From Bacteroidota bacterium (lineage in GTDB: Bacteria > Bacteroidota > Bacteroidia > Chitinophagales > LD1): 64,000 nucleotides of DNA. The stretch lies in NCBI GenBank assembly GCA_018267365.1, contig JAFDYQ010000001.1:62001-126000 (forward strand), written 5' to 3'. Positions 54,300-62,624 of the stretch are shown piece after piece (position 1 is the stretch's first letter; each line of letters opens with the position of its first letter). The translations under genes were made by a program, and so were the position numbers. The notes below the pieces were generated by a model. That model was not told the origin of the DNA and searched no databases. It was given only the letters and a program-made list of their open reading frames with translations.

Positions 54300-55016
54300 T
54301 TATTGATTGCGAACATTTGCTTTCTCAATGGGGACGAATTTTGTCAACGCAAGAAAATTTTGGTGATGTTCGAACATGTATTTTTCAAAATCTACAAAAG
54401 TTATTCCATTTTTAATTCTATCTACCCCAATGTAAAAAAGGCCAGCGCGAATTCTTTGCAGTACATTAATTAATTCATAATCCAGCGAAGTTGCGAAAGG
54501 AAATGTAAATATCACATTAATGTTATCCTTAACCATGTCGCGCTCTTCATAAAATATATCAATCTCTGTCAGCGCATTCATACTAACAGTAACTTCCGTA
54601 TTGTCATTTCGGACTTGGATGTACGAGAAATTGACCTGCATATTTTTAAAGGTAGTAAACCTATTAAAATCCGCTTGTGTTAATGTGGCTAAATCACGCC
54701 GGTTAAAATATGTTGCTTGCAGGTACAACTGATCAACATACATCTGTATCATTATGTCTCGCAGGTACACATCAACCAATTCGCGTGATTTTTTTTCACG
54801 GAAATAACTGACAAGCTGAATATTGATAACATAAAAAATGTATGCTGCAATAATGGCTATTGATATTTCAAAAATTATGTCGTTTGTACTCTCAATGTTT
54901 TTTTCTGAAAAATGAAAAGGATTTAGTGGGTAATGAATAAACTTTATCTGAAATATCAGAGCAAAACAAAAGATAACTATACCTAATAATACTCTGTCAA
55001 AAAATTTTTGATTCAT
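54300..55016 (-). CDS. Two-transmembrane protein with cytoplasmic domain
   Basis: 238 residues from the ATG at 55016 (MNQKFFDRVLLGIVIF); an ATG at 55049 would add 11 residues. Two hydrophobic helices (residues ~8-27 and ~48-68) precede a ~165-residue soluble domain with VYLRDIMIQMYVDQLYLQA and RIRAGLFYIGVDRI. No known domain. Such 2-TM proteins are sometimes effectors in defence loci, but there is no partner gene here, so the role is open. Confidence 0.65.
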   Translation of the reverse strand: MNQKFFDRVLLGIVIFCFALIFQIKFIHYPLNPFHFSEKNIESTNDIIFEISIAIIAAYIFYVINIQLVSYFREKKSRELVDVYLRDIMIQMYVDQLYLQATYFNRRDLATLTQADFNRFTTFKNMQVNFSYIQVRNDNTEVTVSMNALTEIDIFYEERDMVKDNINVIFTFPFATSLDYELINVLQRIRAGLFYIGVDRIKNGITFVDFEKYMFEHHQNFLALTKFVPIEKANVRNQ

Positions 55017-55109
55017 AGCTGGCTTTTTAAGTTGGATAGTCGGGGGCATAAAGGAGAATCGTTTTTTATTGAAGTTGTCCGCCTAAGGTAAAAAATGTTT
55101 TGATTCGGA

Positions 55110-55117
55110 TATATTTG
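55110..55117 (+). promoter_or_regulatory. Putative -7 element of the small hypothetical gene
   Basis: TATATTTG matches TAnnTTTG, 10 bp before the ATG at 55127. No -33 TTTG at the expected distance. The transcript would be nearly leaderless. Confidence 0.35.
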
Positions 55118-55126
55118 TCGTGATAG

Positions 55127-55360
55127 ATGAAAAATAGCAAAGGGGTTATTTCAATAACGGCAAACCATATCGAACCGGGTATCAAAAAGTATAAGGGCGA
55201 AATAGATGCTGCACTTCACAACATTATGAAATCCGCCGGATTGTCTTTTACTCCGTATTTATTTAATGACGGACGTGTGCTCCTTGTCCTCCCAAACAAT
55301 ACCGCCGCTTTTCTCTATGCAAGCAAGGAGGTGTTGTACGAAACCCTCAGCCTCACATAA
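55127..55360 (+). CDS. Small hypothetical protein
   Basis: 77 residues: a basic N-terminus, ITANHIEPGIKKYKGEIDAALHNIMKSAG, then FNDGRVLLVLPNNTAAFLYAS. Not recognised. A perfect inverted repeat TTTTGCC/GGCAAAA (55366-55386) lies just after the stop, possibly a weak terminator. It precedes a serine recombinase by ~100 bp. Confidence 0.5.
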   Translation: MKNSKGVISITANHIEPGIKKYKGEIDAALHNIMKSAGLSFTPYLFNDGRVLLVLPNNTAAFLYASKEVLYETLSLT

Positions 55361-55464
55361 CAAATTTTTGCCTCCTTTCGGCAAAACCAACCTACACATA
55401 AGATAGATTAAATTGTTCTTTGACAATTAATCATTAAATTTCTTCACCCCTAAATTGTTTCCAA

Positions 55465-56994
55465 ATGGAAAAGAAAAAATCTGTCGGTATTTGGATTCGG
55501 GTTTCTACCGAAGACCAGGCACAAGGCGAATCTCCTGAACATCACGAAAAACGGGCGCGTTATTATGCTGAATCAAAGGGGTGGGATGTAAAGGTTGTGT
55601 ATCACCTTGAAGCTGTCTCCGGCAAATCGGTCATGCAACATCCCGAAGCAAAAAAGATGCTTAGGGACATCAAGGCCGGAACAATTACCGGCCTCATTTT
55701 CTCAAAGCTTGCCCGGCTCGCACGTAACACAAAAGAACTCTTAGACTTCGCTGATTTGTTCCGCGAAAGCAACGCTGACTTAATTTCACTGCAAGAAGCG
55801 ATAGATACGAGCACACCGGCTGGCCGTCTGTTCTACACAATGATAGCGGCAATGGCTCAGTGGGAACGTGAAGAAATCGCAAGCCGTGTAGCCGCTTCGG
55901 TTCCTGTCCGTGCCAAACTCGGCAAACCGCTTGGCGGGGCTGCGCCCTTCGGGTATCGGTGGCTTGGCAAAGAACTGGTTATTGACCAACATGAAGCGCC
56001 GGTTCGCAAAATGATGTATGAACTCTTTGCACAAAACAAGCGCAAGAAAACAGTCGCCAAACTCTTAAATGAAAAAGGCTACCGCACCCGAAACGGTTCT
56101 AAATTCTCTGACACAACAATTGACCGACTGTTACGCGACCCAATGGCAAAAGGACAACGGCGGGCAAACTACACCAAAAGTTTGGGCGAAAAGAAACACT
56201 GGAAAATTAAGCCCGAAAGCGAATGGATTTTGACCGCTTGTCCTGCGATAATTTCCGAAGAACTTTGGAACTCTTGCAATTCGATTCTTGACGAACAAGA
56301 AATTAATCGAAAACCAAGAACTCGCGCGACCGTTCAACTTTTTTCAGGATTCCTAACGTGTGCTTGCGGCGGTAAATTGTATGTTCCATCGCGCACAACA
56401 AAATACACCTGCACCAAATGCAAGAAAACGCGAATTGAGGTCAAAGACATCGAAGAAATCTACTACAACTACCTGAAATCGTTTTTGCTTACCAAGCAAG
56501 ATTTAGCAACATTTCAAATTCGGGCAAATGAAGCTATCCAAAACAAACAAGCTGAACTTGGAACCTTAACCAAAGAGAAGGAACGGCTAAAGAAGGAAAT
56601 GGATAAGCTGATACAGTTACACCTAAAAGACCAAATACCTACAGATAGTTTTAAGGGGTATTTTGACCCATTAGATGCCCAATACAAACAACTTGATGGA
56701 AGTGTTACTCAATTAGAAGGGCAGTTAGATTTCCTCAAAATTCAACAGATAAATGGAGACCATATCTTAGATAACGCTGAGAATCTGTATGAACGCTGGC
56801 CGGCGCTTGACCTGACGGTCAAGCGCCGCATCGTGGAGGAACTGACCCAGTCCATTGTTATTGATAAAGAGGACATTACCATCAAATTCGGATACAACCC
56901 AATCATATTACCCATTGTATTTGTAAATGCTCCGAAAGAGCAACACAACGTCATGGTGGCGTTGCTTATTTCCGACAATTATGGGAAGCAGTAG
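55465..56994 (+). CDS. Large serine recombinase A (convergent pair)
   Basis: 509 residues. Catalytic Ser14 in SVGIWIRVSTEDQ; resolvase domain to ~150 (MAQWEREEIASRVAASV); recombinase domain ~165-290; zinc ribbon with FLTCACGGKLYV and TCTKCKK; coiled coil ~350-440. It is a close relative of the convergent gene at 56908-58452; many blocks match, such as FSDTTIDRLLRD and EVLITKQD-type sites. Its 3' end overlaps that gene by 87 bp. It might integrate or excise the small flanking cargo. Confidence 0.9.
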   Translation: MEKKKSVGIWIRVSTEDQAQGESPEHHEKRARYYAESKGWDVKVVYHLEAVSGKSVMQHPEAKKMLRDIKAGTITGLIFSKLARLARNTKELLDFADLFRESNADLISLQEAIDTSTPAGRLFYTMIAAMAQWEREEIASRVAASVPVRAKLGKPLGGAAPFGYRWLGKELVIDQHEAPVRKMMYELFAQNKRKKTVAKLLNEKGYRTRNGSKFSDTTIDRLLRDPMAKGQRRANYTKSLGEKKHWKIKPESEWILTACPAIISEELWNSCNSILDEQEINRKPRTRATVQLFSGFLTCACGGKLYVPSRTTKYTCTKCKKTRIEVKDIEEIYYNYLKSFLLTKQDLATFQIRANEAIQNKQAELGTLTKEKERLKKEMDKLIQLHLKDQIPTDSFKGYFDPLDAQYKQLDGSVTQLEGQLDFLKIQQINGDHILDNAENLYERWPALDLTVKRRIVEELTQSIVIDKEDITIKFGYNPIILPIVFVNAPKEQHNVMVALLISDNYGKQ

Positions 56995-58452
56995 CGTAGG
57001 GGGAGGGGTTGGGGATGTAGGTAGGTATGATAGCTTTATCCTAATATCCTCTTTATCAATTGTTATCGCTTCCGTTATCACCTCCACAATGGTTCGTTTT
57101 TCTTCATATTCCATTTTAGGCCACCGTTGGTACAGGTCTTTAGCTTCAGACAAAACGGTTTCCGAGGAAAGGCTTTGTACTTTGAGGAAATCTATCTCCC
57201 CTTGCAGTTGGGGTATCTGATCGTTGAGCTGTGCCACCCGATCTTCCAAAGGCTTATGATGATTCAGGAATGCTTCTTTCGTCAATTCCCCGCCGATACG
57301 CATATTGACTAGCTCAGTCATCTTTTTGGAAAGCTTGTCGGCATCCTTCGTGATTGTTTTTAACAATTTCTCCTTTTCGGAAATCGCTTTGTTGGATTTC
57401 TCGATGTAGCTTTTAACATCCACATCGGTGAGCAAAAAGGCTTTCAATTGTAAATGATAAATTTCGTCGAGGTCGGCAACTGGGATACGGTTTTTGCACG
57501 GCTTGCAAGCATAGACGTTATTTTCATGGAACACGTACATCTTCTTGCCGCAGGTACAATACACGAATCCCGCAAGCAGGTGGACAGCTTTGGGTCCGAC
57601 TTTCTTTCGTTTCTTGAATTGCTCGTCCAAGATGCGGTTGCACTCATTCCATACCGCAGGCTCGACTATCGCAGGGCAGGAAGTGATTATCCATTCGCTT
57701 GGGTCTTTCAGCACCCAATTTTTCTTGTCTCCGAGGCTTTTGGTATAGTTTGCTCGATATTCCCCTTTTGCTGTGGTGTCGCGGATAAGCCTGTCTATGG
57801 TAGTGTCGCTCCACTTTGAACCGTTGCGAGTGCGGTAACCCAAATCATTAAGTTCCTTCGCAGTGCTTTTCTTGCGTCTGTGCTTCAAGAATAATTCATA
57901 GATGAGCTTACGGACAGGGGCTTCCTTCTCGCTTACGATGAGCTTATTGTCTTTCCATTGATACCCATAGCTTGCCTGCCCTCCAATCTGCTTACCGAGC
58001 TTTGCCCTTATCGGAACGGATGCGGCTACGCGGGACGCAATCTCTTCACGCTCGTATTGTCCGAAAATTCCGCTTAAAGAGAAGAACAGTCGTCCTGCGG
58101 GAGAACTAGTGTCTATATTCTCACCGAGGGATATAAGGTCGGTTTTAGTGGCTTCAAAGACCTCCGAAAATTCGAGCAGTTCTTTCAGGTTGCGCGACAG
58201 TCGTGCAAGCTTCGAGAAAATGAGGCCAGTTATATTTCCGTCCTTCGCGTCTTTGAGCATTCTTTTTGTCTCTGAATGATTCATTACGGACTTGCCAGAG
58301 ACGGCCTCCAAACGATATACGGTAAATACATCCCAGCCTTTTGAATCGGCATAACTGCGAGCGCGCGCCTCATGGTGCTCTAATGAGTCATTCTCCACTT
58401 GATCTTCCGTCGAGACTCGGAGCCAGATACCTACACTTTTAGTATTAGCCAT
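56908..58452 (-). CDS. Large serine recombinase B (convergent pair)
   Basis: 514 residues. Catalytic Ser14 in SVGIWLRVSTEDQ; IFGQYEREEIASRVAASV; recombinase domain; zinc ribbon FVYCTCGKKMYV with YACKPCKN; coiled coil to ~470. It is clearly homologous along its length to recombinase A on the other strand, and the last ~29 codons of each are encoded by the same DNA on opposite strands. It starts ~138 bp from the divergent RES-domain gene. Confidence 0.9.
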   Translation of the reverse strand: MANTKSVGIWLRVSTEDQVENDSLEHHEARARSYADSKGWDVFTVYRLEAVSGKSVMNHSETKRMLKDAKDGNITGLIFSKLARLSRNLKELLEFSEVFEATKTDLISLGENIDTSSPAGRLFFSLSGIFGQYEREEIASRVAASVPIRAKLGKQIGGQASYGYQWKDNKLIVSEKEAPVRKLIYELFLKHRRKKSTAKELNDLGYRTRNGSKWSDTTIDRLIRDTTAKGEYRANYTKSLGDKKNWVLKDPSEWIITSCPAIVEPAVWNECNRILDEQFKKRKKVGPKAVHLLAGFVYCTCGKKMYVFHENNVYACKPCKNRIPVADLDEIYHLQLKAFLLTDVDVKSYIEKSNKAISEKEKLLKTITKDADKLSKKMTELVNMRIGGELTKEAFLNHHKPLEDRVAQLNDQIPQLQGEIDFLKVQSLSSETVLSEAKDLYQRWPKMEYEEKRTIVEVITEAITIDKEDIRIKLSYLPTSPTPPPTLLLPIIVGNKQRHHDVVLLFRSIYKYNG

Positions 58453-58549
58453 AAGTTGGAATTTAATGATGAAATTTGATATTTATTTATGATGTCAAGG
58501 ATTATCTTAAATAGAGTTTAAGTCAAGCTGAGATTAATAAAAAGCGTAG

Positions 58550-58557
58550 TAATTTTG
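58550..58557 (+). promoter_or_regulatory. Putative -7 element of the RES-domain gene
   Basis: TAATTTTG matches TAnnTTTG, 33 bp before the ATG at 58590, in the gap between divergent recombinase B and the RES gene. No clear -33 partner. Confidence 0.4.
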
Positions 58558-58589
58558 TTAGGAAGCAGTGCTTTTAAAGAACTTATAAT

Positions 58590-59537
58590 ATGCGCAGATT
58601 TATAGATCAGTATGTGGATGATAAAAAATCCGATGCAACATTTTCAGTAAATCAAGACATGCTTTTAGGTTTTGAATTATTAAAAGCAATCAGTCGAGAT
58701 TTATCTACTGCTAATTACAAGCAAATATCTAACATCTTAAATACGGGAATGTACGGAGCGTTTTCAGGTACTGTAGTTGAAAAAGGAACTATAATATGTA
58801 GAGCCCGTACAAATCGTTGTGGTCCCACATATTTCAAAAGCGAAAAAGATCTTACTTATATATCTGACCCTAATGTTCTTGCACGGATGCAATACTATGG
58901 GAGAGCAAATCTACCTGCTCAGTCGATATTTTATGGATCGCTTGGATCAGAGCAAATTCCTATGGCACATTTAACAAGCGTATTTGAATGTAGCGATAGA
59001 TATAGAACTCGTGATCCAGCAATACCCTATGCCGCAGAAGAAGAAATATTTTCCTGTGGGATTTGGAGAGCCAAAAAGAACTTTGAGGTTGTGGAATTAG
59101 TTTTTAGTAAAGATGTATTGCAGAATAATCCTTATGTAAGCCATAGGTTAGAAATGTATAAGGAGGCACTTCTAGACATGAACCCTGATTTTCGCAAACA
59201 TTGTATCGAAATTTTGAGATTCATGAGTGAAGAATTTGCGAAAAAGCTAATTACAAATTCCGATGACTATAAGATCAGTTGTGCTTATGCAAATTTAATC
59301 TGGTCCAAATTAAAACTATCGGGTATTCTTTTCCCTTCCGTTCAATCGGGATATCACAGCTTTAATATTGCCTTGACCCCACGAGCTGTAGACAAGTTCT
59401 TGCAATTTGACAGTGCAGTTATGGTTCGAGTGAAGTATAAAGGTTTTGAAATGTTTGTTGAAGATCTGTATAGGTTAAAATCTAACTCTAGCAAACAGAG
59501 ATTTGAATGGGAGCATTGTCCAACAAGACACTTTTAG
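58590..59537 (+). CDS. RES-domain protein (candidate NAD-degrading toxin)
   Basis: 315 residues. An N-terminal helical region (~1-60) is followed by a RES-like core: IICRARTNRCGP, then MQYYGRANLPAQSIFYGS, a Glu/Cys-rich middle, and a C-terminal GILFPSVQSGYHSFNIALTP. The order Arg...Arg...Ser fits RES proteins, some of which break down NAD+ as the toxin of Xre-RES pairs. It has no adjacent Xre antitoxin, and the gene is much longer than the usual ~150-residue RES toxins. It may be a stand-alone abortive effector. Convergent with a small gene at 59554. Confidence 0.7.
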   Translation: MRRFIDQYVDDKKSDATFSVNQDMLLGFELLKAISRDLSTANYKQISNILNTGMYGAFSGTVVEKGTIICRARTNRCGPTYFKSEKDLTYISDPNVLARMQYYGRANLPAQSIFYGSLGSEQIPMAHLTSVFECSDRYRTRDPAIPYAAEEEIFSCGIWRAKKNFEVVELVFSKDVLQNNPYVSHRLEMYKEALLDMNPDFRKHCIEILRFMSEEFAKKLITNSDDYKISCAYANLIWSKLKLSGILFPSVQSGYHSFNIALTPRAVDKFLQFDSAVMVRVKYKGFEMFVEDLYRLKSNSSKQRFEWEHCPTRHF

Positions 59538-59553
59538 GTATAACAGACAACGC

Positions 59554-59850
59554 TTATTCAAAATACAGAAATATCCGACCTCCATGAATTTTTCCTGAAA
59601 AAACCTTTAGGGAACAATAATAATAACCTGAAAGATCTATAAGTTTATGAGGTGTGAGAATACATTCGGTTGGATGGTCGGTCTTGGTAAAGATAATGCT
59701 CTCCATTTCCTTGTTATCAAGTTCATCGCCGTTATAAAAGGTCAGTGTACATACTGACAAATACCCTGATCCATGAAATTCAAGGCGATTAAGGAATCCG
59801 TTATGGCCAAGGGCCGTAGAGTTTGGGTAGTTGAGCGTAATACAATGCAT
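59554..59850 (-). CDS. Small hypothetical protein
   Basis: 98 residues, beta-rich: MHCITLNYPNSTALGHNGF, LEFHGSGYLSVCTLTFYNG, and YYYCSLKVFSGKIHGGRIFLYFE. Not recognised. Convergent with the RES-domain gene, 17 bp apart. It could be unrelated cargo. Confidence 0.45.
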   Translation of the reverse strand: MHCITLNYPNSTALGHNGFLNRLEFHGSGYLSVCTLTFYNGDELDNKEMESIIFTKTDHPTECILTPHKLIDLSGYYYCSLKVFSGKIHGGRIFLYFE

Positions 59851-59895
59851 AATTCGTGGTGAACGCGAAAGTAGTCATTAGGTCGATGTTCACCA

Positions 59896-59926
59896 ATAAA
59901 AAGCCCCTTGTACTTATACAAGAGGC
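59896..59926 (-). terminator. Terminator after the SymE-like gene
   Basis: GCC-C-CTTGTA-CTTA-TACAAG-A-GGC (59903-59926): a 6-bp perfect inner stem, one mismatch and a 3-bp outer stem. On the minus strand it is followed by TTTTTATT. It lies 22 bp past the SymE-like stop. Confidence 0.65.
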
Positions 59927-59947
59927 AGATGCTTTTTGTTCAGGCTT

Positions 59948-60145
59948 TTAGGCGTCAATTTTCGTAATAGTTAGTTTGCGATTGGTAATTTCTACTTTGA
60001 CACGATCCCCGACTTGGAAATCAAAGGCAGTAAGATATAAGCCAGCTAAATTTATTAATGGGTATTTCCTTCTGGTGGAAATGTAGTATCCATAACTTAC
60101 TTTCAATATCTTGGTTGCTTGTTTCGTTTGAATAGAACTGTTCAT
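59948..60145 (-). CDS. SymE-like type I toxin
   Basis: 65 residues. SymE/AbrB-like small beta fold: LKVSYGYYIS, YPLINLAGLYLTAFDFQVGDRVKVEITNRKLTI, matching the SymE family (P-x-I-x-L-x-G-x-WL...GF-x-x-G-x-x-V-x-V). SymE in E. coli is an SOS-induced nuclease controlled by the antisense RNA SymR. A 10-bp inverted repeat sits right at the start codon, so translation may be blocked in the mRNA. The RuvC-like gene is upstream on the same strand. Confidence 0.75.
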   Translation of the reverse strand: MNSSIQTKQATKILKVSYGYYISTRRKYPLINLAGLYLTAFDFQVGDRVKVEITNRKLTITKIDA

Positions 60146-60179
60146 ACTTATAAGTTTTAAATGATTTGTTTATAAGTAT
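60144..60179 (-). promoter_or_regulatory. Hairpin covering the SymE-like start codon
   Basis: ATACTTATAA and TTATAAGTAT are perfect 10-bp complements with a 16-nt loop. The inner arm includes the AU of the start codon (60145-60144), so in the mRNA the stem would mask initiation. Built-in translational control is plausible for a toxin. Confidence 0.55.
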
Positions 60180-60222
60180 CTCAATACGAGTTCCCGCCGC
60201 GTAGTAGAGCAAATTTGTTATA

Positions 60223-60717
60223 TCAGCGAGATAAATATTGATGTGTAATGAGTAAAGCCATAGCATCGAATATGCCCATATGATAATCTTCTTCCATCCA
60301 CGGCTTTCTTACCTTCGGCGCAAGAGGCGCAAGCTCTTTAAACCACTCTATGATTTGTTTGGCAATCTCCGTTTTGCTTTTTGCTCCAAAGAGTTCGAAA
60401 ACTTCGCGGATCTGTTTACGAGTATATCGAAATATCGGAGTGTTTTTTGTTTTGGCAATATGGTCAATAAGAGCACTAAGCTCTATTAACCTTTCAATTC
60501 TTCGCGAACTCGCACCCTTTGCATCACGCACAATAATTACAGTAGGGTTATGAAACTCTATATACTTAGCGATACGCTCAACCACCCGCTTGTTATTGAT
60601 CGGACGCACACTAGCCACACCGGACTCCAGGATTTGCTTCTCGACCACATCAACACACACATACCCAAGTCCCCTTCGATTGGGGAAAAGCGAAAGAACG
60701 ATTGGATTTTCTTGCAT
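60223..60717 (-). CDS. RuvC-like protein lacking most catalytic residues (module 2)
   Basis: 164 residues, a clear paralogue of 52183-52677 with the same order of RuvC-like blocks: IVLSLFPNRRGLGYVCV, NPTVIIVRDAKG, FRYTRKQIREVFELFGAKS and MGIFDAMALLITHQYL. As in the other copy, RuvC D7, E66 and D138 are replaced by Phe, Arg and Gly, and only D141 is kept. It follows the HTH gene by 2 bp. Two copies with identical changes argue that the altered site is functional rather than decayed. Confidence 0.75.
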   Translation of the reverse strand: MQENPIVLSLFPNRRGLGYVCVDVVEKQILESGVASVRPINNKRVVERIAKYIEFHNPTVIIVRDAKGASSRRIERLIELSALIDHIAKTKNTPIFRYTRKQIREVFELFGAKSKTEIAKQIIEWFKELAPLAPKVRKPWMEEDYHMGIFDAMALLITHQYLSR

Positions 60718-60719
60718 GG

Positions 60720-61055
60720 CTACGATATTAGTCTGCTATAGAGTGATTCAAGAAAAGCAGCTCTACTGACCACCTTTTGGGATTGGCGCTGACTTTTGAG
60801 ATCACTTAAGAGAAAGGTAAGCCGTTCAGCTATGACACGACTTACATACGCCTTTTGTTCTATAAGGAATCCATCTACAGGCATCCCAAAGAGGACATGA
60901 TACGCAAGCAATATCTCATTATTGGGCATTCGTTGTCCTTGCTCCCAACGAGAGATACTTGAATAATCCGATAGCTTTAATAGATAAGCTATGTCCGCTT
61001 GATTGAGCGGCGACTTTTTTCGATACATACGCAAACTGTTTTTGTGAATGGGCAT
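60720..61055 (-). CDS. XRE-family HTH regulator of mobile module 2
   Basis: 111 residues, a paralogue of 51841-52176: SPLNQADIAYLLKLSDYSSISRWEQGQRMP (HTH), and a C-terminal AFLESLYSRLIS that matches the other copy. It precedes the RuvC-like gene by 2 bp. Probably an autoregulator of the cassette. Confidence 0.8.
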   Translation of the reverse strand: MPIHKNSLRMYRKKSPLNQADIAYLLKLSDYSSISRWEQGQRMPNNEILLAYHVLFGMPVDGFLIEQKAYVSRVIAERLTFLLSDLKSQRQSQKVVSRAAFLESLYSRLIS

Positions 61056-61316
61056 ATTGTTTTACTCACTATTGATAATAAACGTATGGTATGAAAACCG
61101 AGATAAAGGAAATAGTAGGGCATATTTGTTTGTCTTTGGGATTTCGTGTGTATTACCTCTGCCTAAGGTCTTATTGACCAGTATTTAGGGTCAAAGTACT
61201 GGCATGTCAATTTTTTTCGTCCGCGACATTCTTTCGTATTGTAAAAGACTTGCTATTCCTGTGAACAGTGCTTGTAGATATGCGCTTACGCGCACACGTG
61301 CATGAATACCAAGCCT

Positions 61317-62216
61317 TTACAAAACAAGATTATTAAGAGGATGCTTAGTCATTTGAGATCGCAAATGTTCTGCACTTGCAGATAAGTAGATCGTGGTAGT
61401 TTTAATATCTGAGTGTCCCATCATTCGAGATAGGCTGTATATATCGCAACCACCTTCGAGCATCAGAGTTGCAAACGTATGTCGGAGTTTATGGGCACTA
61501 AACTGTAAACCCGAAGCCTTTCTCAGCTTTATAATTAATCGCATCAACCCACTTTTCGTATACCCCTTATTCTTGTAATACGATGCAAAGAATTCAGGGC
61601 AGGTAATGCCTTTCTTTTTTCGCACAATCAAATACCGTTTAAGGCTCTCTGCAAGTGTGAAGCTCATAGGAATTATCCTGTCCTTACTTCCCTTTCCCTG
61701 ATTTACAAAAATGGTCATGTTTTCAACATCAACATCCGTGAGCCGCAGATGTAACAATTCCTCTTTGCGTAAGCCTGCAAACATGAACATGCAGAAGATG
61801 GCATGGTTGCGGTATCGGTGAAAACTATTCTCATACGGATAGTTGTAAACCGTATTAAGGAGCGTCATTGCTTCCACGTTGGAGAGCTTCTTAGGCAACC
61901 GCTTTTCGTGCTTCGGAAGTTCAACTACACTAAGCGGGTTTGCTGCCATGTAGTGGTTAGTGATGCACCATGTAAAGAACACGTTTAACCCCCGGTAGTA
62001 GTTTATGTAAGACGGCGTTGTCCAATGGTGCTCCATGCGGCCATTCAAAAAGAACTCGCGGACGTTTGTTTCATTTACATCCTCTATCCGCTCTAGTTGT
62101 GTAACAATCAAAAACCGACCGATAACGCCCTTATACGCCCGAAGTGTCGCAGGGGTATATCCCCGCATATATTTGCCAGTCTCGTAGAACTTACGAGCCA
62201 GTAATTCTATATCCAT
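61317..62216 (-). CDS. Tyrosine recombinase beside tRNA-Thr
   Basis: 299 residues from the ATG at 62216 (MDIELLARKFYETGKYM). A longer start at 62303 would translate through the tRNA gene and is rejected. A SAM-like core-binding domain (residues ~1-100) is followed by the catalytic domain: LRKEELLHLRL (Arg), SAHKLRHTFATLML (His-x-x-Arg), MGHSDIKTTTIYL (His and Tyr). The start is 30 bp from the tRNA-Thr 3' end, the usual position of an island integrase. Confidence 0.9.
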   Translation of the reverse strand: MDIELLARKFYETGKYMRGYTPATLRAYKGVIGRFLIVTQLERIEDVNETNVREFFLNGRMEHHWTTPSYINYYRGLNVFFTWCITNHYMAANPLSVVELPKHEKRLPKKLSNVEAMTLLNTVYNYPYENSFHRYRNHAIFCMFMFAGLRKEELLHLRLTDVDVENMTIFVNQGKGSKDRIIPMSFTLAESLKRYLIVRKKKGITCPEFFASYYKNKGYTKSGLMRLIIKLRKASGLQFSAHKLRHTFATLMLEGGCDIYSLSRMMGHSDIKTTTIYLSASAEHLRSQMTKHPLNNLVL

Positions 62217-62245
62217 AGGTGAGACAGTGATCTCAACCTTCTTTG

Positions 62246-62318
62246 AGCCATTGGTCGGACTCGAACCGACGACCGGCCGTTTACAAAACGGCTGCTCTAC
62301 CAACTGAGCTACAATGGC
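62246..62318 (-). tRNA. tRNA-Thr (UGU)
   Basis: 73 nt. Acceptor stem GCCATTG/CAATGGC, D-arm GCTC...GAGC, anticodon stem GCCGT/ACGGC around TTTGTAA (anticodon TGT), T-arm GTCGG-TTCGAGT-CCGAC. Discriminator base T; no CCA encoded. The adjacent tyrosine recombinase makes its 3' end the probable attachment site. Confidence 0.92.
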
Positions 62319-62624
62319 GATTCTGTATTAGAAGGGTAGTTATGTACAATATGTACCCGTCTGCCAAACACTTTAGCACAAATCGCCTTGCAGTACAAGC
62401 CTTTTCCTAGATTATCCTGTAGAGTAAATAGTTTGTAACTAAGTCTCTACTATATATATCGAGAAAAGTCTTATTTAATAAGGCTTTTTTTGTTGTTTGG
62501 CTTACAAAATTAATTCCATCATAGCGACCTGTTATTTCGCTGGAAAAATGACAAAAGAAGGGATGAGAAATTAGTTTTTAATGTAACAAGGCTATCTAAA
62601 GTCTACTCTATGAGCTGCCAAGTT
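62319..62624. promoter_or_regulatory. Intergenic region between tRNA-Thr and the second tyrosine recombinase
   Basis: 306 bp without a credible gene. It should contain the tRNA-Thr promoter next to 62319. A plus-strand hairpin terminator is at 62466-62491. No direct repeat of the tRNA end was seen here. Confidence 0.4.
62466..62491 (+). terminator. Terminator-like hairpin
   Basis: AAGTCTTATT and AATAAGGCTT form an imperfect stem followed by seven T. It reads on the plus strand, although no plus-strand gene precedes it, so it may be a leftover or an insulating site. Confidence 0.55.

Noticed and set aside
62217..62303. N-terminal extension of the tRNA-linked tyrosine recombinase
   Set aside because: The extra ~29 codons (MVEQPFCKRPVVGSS...) are translation of the tRNA-Thr gene on the same strand; the real start is 62216.
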